Of a DNA stretch of 64,000 nucleotides, positions 41,715 to 51,203 are shown piece after piece (the first letter of the stretch is position 1; each line of letters opens with the position of its first letter). The notes beneath the pieces are model-generated. The model was not told the DNA's origin, made no database searches, and worked only from the letters and a program-made list of their open reading frames with translations. The translations under genes and the position numbers were made by a program. Source of the DNA: a virus; the IMG/VR virus record IMGVR_UViG_3300020580_000001, positions 18,781 to 82,780 of that record. The stretch is one strand, 5' to 3'.

Positions 41715-43475
41715 TTAATCCTCACCACCATTGCCGGCTGATTTATTTACATTAGCTTCAAGATTGCCGCTTCCACTACCTGGTGGCTTCATCTTGAGTT
41801 CCGCCTCTGCTTGCATCATATCCATTTCGCTTGGCGGCGGAGGTTCTGCCTCGGCCTCCTCGATATCCTCGGGCGTGATAGTCGTAAAAATACCAGACTC
41901 CTTCGAGGATTCAAGAAGCTCCTTCAAGCCCTGAGCATGACTGATCAAACCGGCCGTAAACGCCTCGACTACCGCCGTAGTCGCCTTAGCCCCATATTCA
42001 ACCTTCTTATCCGGAGCGCCCGGCTCATCACTCAAGTTCAGCCCGGCATAAGGCGTGTCTGGATCGCCCGCAACCCGCTGGCGTGCCTCCGATGGCGCTA
42101 TAACCCCAGTAGCAATATGAACCTGATCTGTCTCCGCCTCAATCTTTTGCTTCTCGGCAAGAGCCTTCTCGTCGAGTGACCAAAGCGGCTCATATTCAAA
42201 GGTGATATCTGGATCTACCGAGCCGAATTCATTGAGTTGTATAAACCCTAGAACTGTTGTTATTTTCGATGAGAATAGCAATTCCTGATAGGAATGAATC
42301 CAGTCATAGAACGATCTGATTTCGTCTTCCGATGACGCATTAAGCCCGGATGGCGTGATGCCTGTATATTTAATTAATGGAAGTCCACTAGTACTGCATA
42401 TATGCTCTTGTGACTGGGCCTGCAAATGATCAAGCGTACCTAACGGCGTCGAGACGTTAAAGAACTCTTCACCGTCTACGCCGGCCTGATTGTTTAGAAC
42501 CATCAAGCCTTTGTTATCACGCAAATTGTTAAATAGTTGGACTCGCCTATGTAGGCTAGTTGCAGAGTCCGGATTGGCATTCAATTGATCCGTAAGATTG
42601 GTTGTTATACCACTCACAGAAAACGAATGAATAAGATCCTCTACGCTTCGTTTGGTTCTAAGCCAACTCTCGACTGTCGGCATTACCATTTGCGATAGAG
42701 AGAGACCGCCAAATGAATAAGCTGGCTTGAGAAGATCAGGAACCTCGCGGCCAATAAATGTTAATAACCTAGATTTGTGAATTTCCTTCCCCATAACGAA
42801 CCATGAGGCGGGATTATACCAATCGTCGCTTAGCGGGTCCTGGGCATTGTAATTCATCGGATAGCACCAGACCGCCTCGACAGCCTTAAACCCTTTCAGC
42901 CCTCCTTTGCCTACTTTCGCCGCGCTAACCTTATCGTGCCCATCTCCGATCGGTGTCTTAAGCTCATCAGGATCATCGGTTGTCCCAAGATCGATATATA
43001 TATGCCCGCGGCCAAATTCACCATCCGCCTGGGCCGCCTCACGAAAGATATCCCGAATGCGAAATTTCTTGAATGCTGCTTCTATCTTTGATATTTTATC
43101 GGTTTTGTCCGCATCTCCGACGGCTTGAAAGCGAATCCACTTCCGCGTCATCTCCGTTGCGATGGTTTCGGAAATACGGCGATATTCAGGACGCTGGGCA
43201 AGCAGCGCTAGTTCCGGATATCCGATAAAATGATCGGCACCTCCGGCATACATCGATGTCGTTAAAGCCGATCCAGCCCACGACATGGAGCCAGACAAGG
43301 CATCGTCCATCGCCATGCCGCGACCAGATGGCGCTACACCAGGAGGATGCTCCGGCACAGTAAATGGTTGAATTGATCTTCGTTGCGGCCCAGACGAAAA
43401 TGCAAGAACTGAATCACTAATAACAGCGGTTTGTACCGGTAGACTTTTGCGCCGGCTAGTTACAGCTCCTTTCAT
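41715..43475 (-). CDS. portal protein (DUF1073 type)
   Basis: 586 residues. FIGYPELALLAQRPEYRRIS ETIATEMTRKW and AVWCYPMNYNAQDPLSDDWY plus SGLPLIKYTGITPSGLNASS EDEIRSFYDW are diagnostic of the DUF1073 portal family. Some database models label this family after an anti-CBASS (Acb1) domain fused in other members; no such domain is visible here. It forms the dodecameric DNA gate. Confidence 0.9.
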   Translation of the reverse strand: MKGAVTSRRKSLPVQTAVISDSVLAFSSGPQRRSIQPFTVPEHPPGVAPSGRGMAMDDALSGSMSWAGSALTTSMYAGGADHFIGYPELALLAQRPEYRRISETIATEMTRKWIRFQAVGDADKTDKISKIEAAFKKFRIRDIFREAAQADGEFGRGHIYIDLGTTDDPDELKTPIGDGHDKVSAAKVGKGGLKGFKAVEAVWCYPMNYNAQDPLSDDWYNPASWFVMGKEIHKSRLLTFIGREVPDLLKPAYSFGGLSLSQMVMPTVESWLRTKRSVEDLIHSFSVSGITTNLTDQLNANPDSATSLHRRVQLFNNLRDNKGLMVLNNQAGVDGEEFFNVSTPLGTLDHLQAQSQEHICSTSGLPLIKYTGITPSGLNASSEDEIRSFYDWIHSYQELLFSSKITTVLGFIQLNEFGSVDPDITFEYEPLWSLDEKALAEKQKIEAETDQVHIATGVIAPSEARQRVAGDPDTPYAGLNLSDEPGAPDKKVEYGAKATTAVVEAFTAGLISHAQGLKELLESSKESGIFTTITPEDIEEAEAEPPPPSEMDMMQAEAELKMKPPGSGSGNLEANVNKSAGNGGED

Positions 43476-43484
43476 TACCCCGGC

Positions 43485-43700
43485 CTATCTTTTGAGCTTT
43501 TTCCACACAATAAAAAAGCATACCGAAAAGGTAGCGACGGCGACAGCGATAAGCCAAGGAAACAGTCTTTCCTCGTTGCCTGGGAAAAAGAATATGACGA
43601 CTAATCCCGCAATCCAGAAAGCCAAGCCAAGAACGAAGGGCCAGGCGCGCAGAGGCAAGCCAAAAATTCTTACCACCTTCGGCCACTCATAGCCGACCAC
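43485..43700 (-). CDS. two-span membrane protein between terminase and portal (71 aa)
   Basis: GTG at 43698-43700 inside the end of the terminase gene. There are two hydrophobic segments (about 20-38 and 47-66; VLGLAFWIAGLVVIFFFPGN, WLIAVAVATFSVCFFIVWKK). A membrane protein at this place is unusual and its role is unknown; exclusion or lysis regulation is possible. Confidence 0.5.
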   Translation of the reverse strand: MVGYEWPKVVRIFGLPLRAWPFVLGLAFWIAGLVVIFFFPGNEERLFPWLIAVAVATFSVCFFIVWKKLKR

Positions 43701-44932
43701 CGTAGCACATCATCACTAATCACGATCGGACGCGATGCATGTGCTTTATGCTGCACGGCAAGCGCCAATGCACACACACAGTCGTCGTGGAATCCCTCAG
43801 GAGCCGTATAGCGACAACCTGTCCGAGTATATTCATACTCGAAATTTTCCAATTCCATCCGAATCGGGCCGTCCGGAAATGTTACTTCCCGTTTTTGAAT
43901 TGCAACAGCAAGGCCTTCCATTAGCTTTTGCTTGGAGGCGGAATTAAAGTTATACCCTTCAAATCTTGTGCCTGGGCGTTTTTGCAGCATCTCAACAATT
44001 GGGTCGCCGACTCCGGTCGAATCAACAAGTGCTGGCGTTGATCCGGTTGCGGCGATGATTTGCTCCATAGTGTTGTCCCATGGTCCTTGAAATCTATGGA
44101 AACGACACACACGCCCATATTCATCAAGAGCAATCCCCACGGTCCAATCGATATGCTTCGCAAGATCCCAGCCCCAAACTACCGGATTCGTCAGTGCCAA
44201 TGGTTCGAGACATCTCGCTATCGCCGCAAGCCCGAATGGGTTGCCGCCGTCGTCCGAAGGTTCGGCAAGATATAGTTCACGAAATACCGCATCCGGGAGA
44301 ATGCGGCGCGCGTCCTCGACCTCTTCATCGGCGAGCACACCCGCATCAACCGCATCAGCCGCGATCAGCTTATGATAACTCAGCCCCGCCTCACCAGCCT
44401 CGGCACGTCGACAAAGCGCATAAAACCAGTTCTTGCGGCCCTTGACATTGCCTATAATGCGAGCCGGACCTCGCGTCGCGGTAAGCGTCGAGCGCAGCGC
44501 ATGCCAGGCCTCCTCGCGCATACGAGAGGCTTCATCAATGACAGCCGCAAAAACGTCCTCGCCATAAAGCCCGTCTGGTTTTTCGCCAGACTTGAAAGTG
44601 ATAATAGCCCCATTCATCAATACTATAGATGGAGGGACTTCAACACTTGTATAAAGATCTCTTGGGATTGCCAATTTCATACGCCGAAAGGCAATTTGTG
44701 CCTGCCCGAACACGGGCGCAATCCACCAATAGTTCTGACCAGATTTCCCCTTCAATGCCTGCTCGAACAGCCATGCTATACAGCCGACGGTTTTGCCTGT
44801 CTTGGTCGACGCCTCCGTTAATGAATAACGGGCCGGGCTCCCAAGCGCGTCCACCGGCTGAAATATAGCAGCAAATTGTTTTCCATAAAGCGGCGGCCGC
44901 TCATAATGCCACGAATCACCCTTGCTCTGCAT
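43670..44932 (-). CDS. terminase large subunit
   Basis: 420 residues. Walker A ASTKTGKT (41-48), Walker B VFAAVIDEAS (about 122-131), then an RNase-H-like nuclease with Asp in VWGWDLAKHID, PALVDSTGVGDP and a final HDDCVCALAL. It cuts and pumps DNA into proheads. It overlaps the small subunit gene by 17 bases. Confidence 0.9.
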   Translation of the reverse strand: MQSKGDSWHYERPPLYGKQFAAIFQPVDALGSPARYSLTEASTKTGKTVGCIAWLFEQALKGKSGQNYWWIAPVFGQAQIAFRRMKLAIPRDLYTSVEVPPSIVLMNGAIITFKSGEKPDGLYGEDVFAAVIDEASRMREEAWHALRSTLTATRGPARIIGNVKGRKNWFYALCRRAEAGEAGLSYHKLIAADAVDAGVLADEEVEDARRILPDAVFRELYLAEPSDDGGNPFGLAAIARCLEPLALTNPVVWGWDLAKHIDWTVGIALDEYGRVCRFHRFQGPWDNTMEQIIAATGSTPALVDSTGVGDPIVEMLQKRPGTRFEGYNFNSASKQKLMEGLAVAIQKREVTFPDGPIRMELENFEYEYTRTGCRYTAPEGFHDDCVCALALAVQHKAHASRPIVISDDVLRWSAMSGRRW

Positions 44933-45404
44933 GCTCTATTAGTCTCGTCTCCTGACCGTTGAGCTTAGCATTCCCAATGGTAATTGTAAAGGTCCGATTA
45001 TCCTGAATATTGTTCGTCGGAGATTGGTCACGCCATATTTCCGGGCGCCTATTCTTCAGCCAGAAAAAGCAAGACACAGGATCCGGAGGAACATGCTCGC
45101 GATATGGAACGGTAACCGTTCCCTTTGGGCCATTGAATATCTTAACCGCATCAAATGTATAGCCACAGGCTCTTTGATATAAACTGCGCTGCACACGACC
45201 GTCGGCAAATTCTTTCTCAACTTTATTTATGGCTAGTAAAAAATCTTGATGTTCCACCTTCCAATTCCAAATCGTTTTAATCGACACATCAAAAAAATCT
45301 GCTAACTCCGCATCCGTGGCTCCCATATAGCAAAGCTTTAATGCCTGCTTTGCATATTCGGGTTTATATTTGCTTGGCCGGCCTACAGGATTTGTCATTG
45401 ACAT
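44916..45404 (-). CDS. terminase small subunit
   Basis: Begins with GRPSKYKPEYAKQALKLCYM and a helix-turn-helix (ATDAELADFFDVSIKTIWNW), then PVSCFFWLKNRRPEIWRDQS, all usual in small terminases of this type. It recognises the packaging site. Confidence 0.85.
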   Translation of the reverse strand: MSMTNPVGRPSKYKPEYAKQALKLCYMGATDAELADFFDVSIKTIWNWKVEHQDFLLAINKVEKEFADGRVQRSLYQRACGYTFDAVKIFNGPKGTVTVPYREHVPPDPVSCFFWLKNRRPEIWRDQSPTNNIQDNRTFTITIGNAKLNGQETRLIEHAEQG

Positions 45405-45426
45405 TCTCGGACGAACATATTATCTA
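45398..45426 (+). promoter_or_regulatory. possible divergent promoter for the wHTH gene
   Basis: A perfect TTGACA at 45398-45403 followed after 17 bases by TATCTA (45421-45426). It overlaps the terminase start codon and points at the plus-strand gene at 45473. The -10 box is weak. Confidence 0.3.
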
Positions 45427-45472
45427 GCTCGCTTCACAATTCCCTAACATCAGCACAAGGAGTGAATACGTT

Positions 45473-45991
45473 ATGCCTACGGTACAAGATATGCTCGATC
45501 AAGCCTTTCAGGCCGGTCGAGATGCCGAACGTAAGATGGCTGCAATTGCAGCTTCTGGCGCCGTGACTTTCTCTAGCGAAAAACCTTCACCCACGCAAGT
45601 GGTGATCGCAAATGCGCCGAGCGGCAACGGCGCCCGCAAGCGTGGGCGCGTCAAAACCGAACTTACTGAAACCGTCAGCTATGATCCACCGCTAAAGCCA
45701 GCCAAGACCACCATCGTCGCCCGTGGCGTCAAGAAAGCCGGCGCGCCCCGCACAAAAGGCGTTAAAAGTGCGATCATATCTCTAATTGGCGAACAGCAAG
45801 ACGGAGCAACCACCGCCGATATCATTGCTAAGCTGGGATTTAAAGCAACCTCCGTCAATGCAACTCTAATGAGCCTGAAGAAAAAAGGCCTCGCTGCACA
45901 GGATGGAAAGGTTTGGTTTCTCACCGCATCAGCCACCAAATCTAGTGACAGCAACTCCGAAACTGAGGCTAGCGCCGATTACGGCTTTTGA
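45473..45991 (+). CDS. winged-helix DNA-binding protein (172 aa)
   Basis: A basic, disordered N-terminal half (GARKRGRVKTELTETVSYDP) is followed by a winged helix-turn-helix at about 97-150 (GVKSAIISLIGEQQDGATTA DIIAKLGF, SVNATLMSLKKKGLAAQDGK). AAGGAG precedes the ATG. Divergent from terminase and convergent with the fibre block, it may regulate late transcription or bind DNA near the packaging region. Confidence 0.7.
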   Translation: MPTVQDMLDQAFQAGRDAERKMAAIAASGAVTFSSEKPSPTQVVIANAPSGNGARKRGRVKTELTETVSYDPPLKPAKTTIVARGVKKAGAPRTKGVKSAIISLIGEQQDGATTADIIAKLGFKATSVNATLMSLKKKGLAAQDGKVWFLTASATKSSDSNSETEASADYGF

Positions 45992-46017
45992 AACTCGAGT
46001 AACCTAAACAACAGCGA

Positions 46018-46049
46018 GGCGCGTGAAGTTTTGTTTTAAATCACGCGCC
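46018..46049. terminator. bidirectional terminator-like hairpin between convergent genes
   Basis: GGCGCGTGA (46018-46026) and TCACGCGCC (46041-46049) form a perfect 9-bp stem. The loop is T/A-rich. It lies between the stops of the plus-strand wHTH gene and the minus-strand fibre-adaptor gene. Confidence 0.65.
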
Positions 46050-46077
46050 GCGCCTTAAATATAAATACTTGCTAGCT

Positions 46078-46392
46078 TTAGGTAATTGTAACACACATTT
46101 GATGCGCATTAGTGGTTAAAATCTGCCCTGTACTCGTTGTTACAGTTGCGAGGACATCGTATGTTACGCCGGCCTGATAAGTGCCGACTTGCTGCAATAC
46201 GATTGTTCCGGATATTGTCGTCGGTCCTATTAGCCTTAAGGACGGAGTCGAGTCGGTTCCAGATACAACGGTTATTGATGTTGTCGCGGTTGAGATTGTT
46301 TCCCCTGTCGCGAGCGATGGCGAAAAATCAAACGAAAGCGTGACTTGCTCATTTGAATATATTGGCGAGAAATCCAGGGCGGCTCTGGGCAT
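46078..46392 (-). CDS. fibre-tail adaptor-like protein (104 aa)
   Basis: ALDFSPIYSNEQVTLSFDFS, ITVVSGTDSTPSLRLIGPTT and TYDVLATVTTSTGQILTTNA follow the pattern of phage fibre-adaptor proteins (an N-terminal Lys/Asp-type start, S..T.W........ then Y.V...VTTS.GR). It lies right after the repeat fibre gene, as expected for an adaptor. Confidence 0.6.
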   Translation of the reverse strand: MPRAALDFSPIYSNEQVTLSFDFSPSLATGETISTATTSITVVSGTDSTPSLRLIGPTTISGTIVLQQVGTYQAGVTYDVLATVTTSTGQILTTNAHQMCVTIT

Positions 46393-46402
46393 TCGCCATG
46401 TC

Positions 46403-49138
46403 CTAATATGTTGGATATGATATCATTCTAATCGGCGCTGGATATTGCACCATTCTGATCGGCTCTGATCGCACCATTCTGATCGGCGCCGGATATCGCA
46501 CCACATAGTCTGGATCAACGAAAATACGGCGCTTAAGAAAAAGCAGCGCAATCGAATTCGCGACCGACCGGCCAAAAGACGATAACGCGGTAAACGGAGT
46601 AAATAGCGATGGTTTTGCAACGCTTGCACTTCGTGCCGACGATGTGCTCGTAATAGTCAGAATGCCGGTTATTTGTGCCGGAGCTTGTGTTCGGCCTAAC
46701 GAGCGAGAGACCAAATTGGCGACAAACGAAGCGGCGGCATATCCTCTAGGGCTAACAGGTCCGCGGGAAACAAGCTGCACAATGCCTGAGGGAATCCCAA
46801 TCCCTTCGGCGATACCCCGTGAGAATGCAGCAAAACCGGTCTTCACGGCCATGGCTGCACGTGCCGCCGCAACCACACCAGATCGTGCCGAGATTTGGAT
46901 TTTACCTGCAGGCCCAGCGAGACTTGAGCTTATAGCCGACGCCCGTGAGCTAAGCTTTAAGGCGCCTGCCGATAATGCCCGCCCTGCCGCGCTGGACCTC
47001 GATGAGGTAACTAGGAATATAAACCCGGCAGCAATAATAGATATGCCAGCCCTAGCGATCGCAGCGGCGCCGGCCCGTGCCGCAAGAAATATCTTTCCTG
47101 TAGTGGATGCCCTGGCAAGTCCAGTGGCCGTTGCAGAGGCTTGTAGTGCCGTCTTGAAAATAGCGCCAGCACGGCTAGTCGCCACTGTGGCCGATCGCGC
47201 GACAACCTGGACTATCCAGGATTGTCCGACGAGCGAGACCGCGTTGGCGGCAGTCCTAGCTGCCAGCGCCGTTTTGCCTACGCTAGACGCCTTGGGGGCC
47301 GCCGCAACGGCTGCAGTTATCGCCTGCAAAGCAGCACGGACCACACTGGCTACGCGCCCAGCCGCCAGCCCGATGCCGATGGCTTTTAGATTAATTGCGC
47401 CAAACAATTGCGACGCGGAAAATCCAGCCGATTTACTAGCTGATTTAAGTGTTAGCTTACCAGCCGAGACCGCACCGCCCATGCTCCTCGCTGACGATAT
47501 GGCAACAAGAAAGACGGATGGGGCAACCGATATGACAGTTCGCCCAAGCGACACGGCTGCAGAACGGGCAGATAGACCAACCGCGCCTATAAAACCATCA
47601 AGACGACCTGAGCCGGTCGACATGGAGACAGCTTTAAGCGCTATCTTTCCGACGAAACCATCCAGCCTACCGATAGCAATGCCAAGCGCTGACGTGCTCA
47701 ATATGGCACGAACAGACATCGCCACGCGGCCAGCGGACGAGGCAACTGCCGAAATAACAAGTAAAACCTTGCCGCTAATTGGCGCTTGGCCTGCTCCGCG
47801 CGACACACTAGCGCTACGCAATGCTGCGCTGAACAAACCAGCTGCGCGAGCTGGGCCGATCACCACAGAACGAGCAACAAGCCTCCCCATCGTGGCAGCA
47901 GCAGCACGCGCCGGTCCTACAGCCACGCTATATGCCGCAAGCGCCGCCTTTCCTGAGAAACCATCAAGCCGGCCGACGCTAAACGCCATGCCTTTTACGA
48001 CAAGCCCTACTTTCCCGGCAAACCCATCAAGCCTAGCGGTACTTATAGGCGCCGATGAGCCACTTAATGCCGTCTTGATAACCCCAAGCGCTCTGGCCGC
48101 GCCCACAGCCATTCCACCTGCACGCAGGCCAATCGCACCGATAAACGTGGCCACGCCAATTGCTGCTGATTTACCGACGGACCGAAGTCCTAATTTAACC
48201 GACGTGCCGGCTAGCCCATTGCCAACTACAGCGGCGCTTGTCATAAACGACGCGCGCCCCGCAATGGTCACTAAACCAATCGTGTTGCTAGCAGCCAGCG
48301 CAAAAAGCGTAATAGGTCCAACCGCTGAATTTAATACCGCCGCATAAATTTGCACATTTTGTGCATTCGATGTATTATTAACCCAAGAGACGGTCAGTGT
48401 TTGGTTGTCTGATGACGCCGAGAAAATTATGGTATATTTGCCAAGTAAATTTGCCACTCCGTTTGTCATTTGAACGGATGTGTCGACATAAGGAGACACA
48501 CTTGCGTCGCTCAATGTTGCCGTCAATTTTCCTTGTGTAAAGGCAGTGAAATTATAGCTTACCGAAACATAAACGGTAAGCGTCTGCACCACAAGACCAG
48601 CCGGGACCGTAAATGACATCCCGGCACCAAGAGCTGGGCCATTACTATAAACAACGTACTTCTCATTAGATATAGAGGCGTCAGGATTTCCATCGGTCCA
48701 TGTTGACGAAAAGAACGGTCCGGCAGGACTATTATCATAATTCAGCAGTGTAACGCCGCCGACTTGGCTTAGAGCGCTTATTACCGAACCTCCGGTTAGC
48801 TTTCTTTCGATCGATGCGGCGCTTGCGGCATATCCAAAAGCGGCCCAATCCTTGCCGCCAAGAGAGGTAAGATTGATATTCTGAGATGTCGTGTAGGTAG
48901 CTACTGAACCAGTGAGCGACGCTGTCGAGACACGTCCAAGCGCACGAGCCACTGAGCGGGTAAATAGACCAACAGCACCGGCGAGCAGCGTCGACTCGCC
49001 GCCGCGCGCCTTCGTGGCCGCTTGCAATGGAGTATTGCCAGAAAACGCTACTGTGGCAAACGACCTGGAATTTGAGGCCGAAGTCAGTGCGACGGCTATT
49101 GCGCCCTGGTTATTCCTATAGAGCAGCAGTAACGACAT
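46403..49138 (-). CDS. 911-residue basic repeat protein with fibre module
   Basis: Residues about 75-275 match the C-terminal module of the GH16 fibre (DWAAFGYAASAASIERKLTG, STWTDGNPDASISNE). From about 290 to 840 come roughly 25 degenerate repeats of 21-22 residues with the pattern GK..L..RS......R, including four RLDGF.G copies, and almost no acidic residues. The end has four PIRM units (residues about 880-911). The composition suggests a long basic shaft or DNA/LPS-binding surface. It is encoded beside the fibre adaptor gene. Confidence 0.7.
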   Translation of the reverse strand: MSLLLLYRNNQGAIAVALTSASNSRSFATVAFSGNTPLQAATKARGGESTLLAGAVGLFTRSVARALGRVSTASLTGSVATYTTSQNINLTSLGGKDWAAFGYAASAASIERKLTGGSVISALSQVGGVTLLNYDNSPAGPFFSSTWTDGNPDASISNEKYVVYSNGPALGAGMSFTVPAGLVVQTLTVYVSVSYNFTAFTQGKLTATLSDASVSPYVDTSVQMTNGVANLLGKYTIIFSASSDNQTLTVSWVNNTSNAQNVQIYAAVLNSAVGPITLFALAASNTIGLVTIAGRASFMTSAAVVGNGLAGTSVKLGLRSVGKSAAIGVATFIGAIGLRAGGMAVGAARALGVIKTALSGSSAPISTARLDGFAGKVGLVVKGMAFSVGRLDGFSGKAALAAYSVAVGPARAAAATMGRLVARSVVIGPARAAGLFSAALRSASVSRGAGQAPISGKVLLVISAVASSAGRVAMSVRAILSTSALGIAIGRLDGFVGKIALKAVSMSTGSGRLDGFIGAVGLSARSAAVSLGRTVISVAPSVFLVAISSARSMGGAVSAGKLTLKSASKSAGFSASQLFGAINLKAIGIGLAAGRVASVVRAALQAITAAVAAAPKASSVGKTALAARTAANAVSLVGQSWIVQVVARSATVATSRAGAIFKTALQASATATGLARASTTGKIFLAARAGAAAIARAGISIIAAGFIFLVTSSRSSAAGRALSAGALKLSSRASAISSSLAGPAGKIQISARSGVVAAARAAMAVKTGFAAFSRGIAEGIGIPSGIVQLVSRGPVSPRGYAAASFVANLVSRSLGRTQAPAQITGILTITSTSSARSASVAKPSLFTPFTALSSFGRSVANSIALLFLKRRIFVDPDYVVRYPAPIRMVRSEPIRMVQYPAPIRMISYPTY

Positions 49139-49182
49139 ATTCCGCCGCCCCTCATAATATCCTTCCTAGTTTATGCGGGCCG

Positions 49183-49947
49183 CTACCTGACCCAGAATCC
49201 AATCTCGGGAGCGTATGTCGCAGCACTCGGCGCCGTCATGACTGGATACCAGATATAGATCAATGCAGAATTGCCGGGACCGATAATGATTGGCGGAAAC
49301 GCTTGCGGCATGATATTGGCATTGGCAACGGTGATCGATCCGACTGCCCCCTCGACACTCCCAAACGTAAGCAGATGCTGGTCACCGACTACATTGATAA
49401 CCGTCGCGCTGACTGCCGGACGAATATTTCTAAGGCCGCATACCGCGCGCACCGAACCGGACGCGGCAGGAGCCACAATCGCCCCGCAATAAATAGATGC
49501 GGCAGAGCTATTGCCAGTCACCATGTTAGGACTGACGATATTCGCTGTGAGATTTGTTCCGCCGGATGTGTAGCGGTTAATATTGTCGATATAGACGGCA
49601 ATAGCGGTATAGCCAGCCGTCGTGGTTGATGCTCCGGCTACGATAGCCGAGAGTGATATATAGTCCAGGGAAAGCCTCTGTGATGCACTGCCGTTGACTA
49701 TCACGATAAACGGTGAGGTTGCTACAAGCGAAGTTCCATATGTCGGAACAATCGCCGTTTGCGCATTGTTGCACACATAGTAGGAGCCTTCATCGGCAAG
49801 CGTATGCTGCTTGCGGACGATCGGCATCGTGGTGAGTTCGCCATAGGTCCACTGTCTGAACGCAGCATCGTTATTTGTAGCATCGGCATTCGGAACGGGA
49901 AGCGCGCGGTTGATTAGCCCGCGTATTAAGGCCTGCGGTGAAATCAT
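49183..49947 (-). CDS. virion-type structural protein (254 aa)
   Basis: MISPQALIRGLINRALPVPN then a beta-rich body (YVCNNAQTAIVPTYGTSLVA, SQRLSLDYISLSAIVAGAST, LIYIWYPVMTAPSAATYAPE). The repeated hydrophobic-polar alternation and lack of charge fit a surface protein. No family is recognised. Confidence 0.6.
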   Translation of the reverse strand: MISPQALIRGLINRALPVPNADATNNDAAFRQWTYGELTTMPIVRKQHTLADEGSYYVCNNAQTAIVPTYGTSLVATSPFIVIVNGSASQRLSLDYISLSAIVAGASTTTAGYTAIAVYIDNINRYTSGGTNLTANIVSPNMVTGNSSAASIYCGAIVAPAASGSVRAVCGLRNIRPAVSATVINVVGDQHLLTFGSVEGAVGSITVANANIMPQAFPPIIIGPGNSALIYIWYPVMTAPSAATYAPEIGFWVR

Positions 49948-49967
49948 TTGTTCTCCTTCCTAAACAT

Positions 49968-51203
49968 TTAAAGCAGCCGGCGAGGATAGCTCTGGTTGGC
50001 CGCGACATAAGAATAATAAGGGCCTGTAACAACTCCCCAATCACTCGCAAATATTACTCTTGCTCCAGCGCGATCAGGACACGCTTCAGTTGCATACCCA
50101 GTACCAGATGTATTAGAATTACGTGAATGAGCAAAATGCTCCATTGTGCCGGATGCATCTAGTTTTACCGCCGCAACTTCTTTTTCGAAGCCCAGTCCCG
50201 CCCCTAATCTATATGAACTAACATAGATCCATCCTGGCCTTTTATTAGCACGCCCGGAGATGTGCATATCGCCAGTCCATTGCGTGGTTAAGTTCCTGGT
50301 CTTTGGCGCGCCACTCAAGGGCCATGATTCTATATAATTATTTGTGGAATCCTCATAAAGGGCCACGAACACTTCCGCCCCCGATTGATCCCACCCGAAA
50401 TCACCGTGATCATGATTATTTGTCCACAAGTCACGCAAGAACGTCATGTTGTTATCAAATACTGAAAATTTATGAAGAGTATTATATAAGATCCCGACAT
50501 AGAGGCCGGAATGGGACATGCCGAACCAGTCTATATCCGTAACATCACCACCTAATGTGGTCAGATTGAAAGACCCCGAGGAAACACTATCATGCCATAG
50601 GTCATAAACAGCTAATGTATAATTTCCGCCCGCCGTTTTTCCCATAATGGTAAAATATCTGTCGTCATCGCTTTGGTTACCCTCTTGATATCCATTGCTG
50701 ACTAATGTATATGCGGCAAACGTATGTAGGGTAGTGTGGGCTCCGGTAGTCGCATCTATTGAAATAAGAGTGTTCCCGACGGTCGAATATATCACATTAG
50801 GTTTTGTATTGGACCATTTTGCATCGTCACATGTCCCCGATATCCCATCAGTGACTAGATTAGTTCCGGTTAGATCAATAACATTCAAAAGAGCATATGT
50901 GTTTCCATCAAGCACAAATGCTCTCGCCGCATCAAAATTTAACAGCATTTTTGTTCCGTCGCAATTCCAAGGTTGCGTCTTCGCGTAAAAATGCCGTATT
51001 CTATTGCCGCCGCTTGACATCGCAGTGGCATCGCCGACACGAATTATTTCCGCATTGAATTCCGGTTGATAGCTCCATGTCAAATATGTGGGAATACGCC
51101 CCGTCCAGGCAGGAGTAGCAATTATGGCGAGCTGTACACCCGGAGGAAACACCCCTTTTACGGGCGGAAGAAATACGGATGTAAGTTGCGCGTTAGAGGT
51201 CAA
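49968..51203 (-). CDS. beta-propeller protein (411 aa)
   Basis: Repeating blade-like units (TQPWNCDGTKMLLNFDAARA, DDAKWSNTKPNVIYSTVGNT, DIDWFGMSHSGLYVGILYNT, ACPDRAGARVIFASDWGVVT) resemble TolB/oligogalacturonate-lyase-type propellers, in which a late PDG..I.F.SD.G motif and a preceding His (HFAHSRN) are typical. It could bind or cleave acidic polysaccharide. The evidence is motif resemblance only. It is coupled to the upstream gene by overlap. Confidence 0.6.
   Translation of the reverse strand: MTSNAQLTSVFLPPVKGVFPPGVQLAIIATPAWTGRIPTYLTWSYQPEFNAEIIRVGDATAMSSGGNRIRHFYAKTQPWNCDGTKMLLNFDAARAFVLDGNTYALLNVIDLTGTNLVTDGISGTCDDAKWSNTKPNVIYSTVGNTLISIDATTGAHTTLHTFAAYTLVSNGYQEGNQSDDDRYFTIMGKTAGGNYTLAVYDLWHDSVSSGSFNLTTLGGDVTDIDWFGMSHSGLYVGILYNTLHKFSVFDNNMTFLRDLWTNNHDHGDFGWDQSGAEVFVALYEDSTNNYIESWPLSGAPKTRNLTTQWTGDMHISGRANKRPGWIYVSSYRLGAGLGFEKEVAAVKLDASGTMEHFAHSRNSNTSGTGYATEACPDRAGARVIFASDWGVVTGPYYSYVAANQSYPRRLL

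Noticed and set aside
41715-43475. Anti-CBASS (Acb1) nuclease function for the portal-like protein
   Set aside because: The name attaches to the DUF1073 family through fused members. The gene order and sequence here fit a portal, and no extra phosphodiesterase-type domain was seen.
46644-48347. 567-codon open frame on the plus strand
   Set aside because: It is antisense to the 911-residue repeat gene. The biased Ala/Gly/Arg/Ser repeat codons leave no stops in the opposite frame. There is no ribosome site and the product is low-complexity Ala/Pro/Thr.
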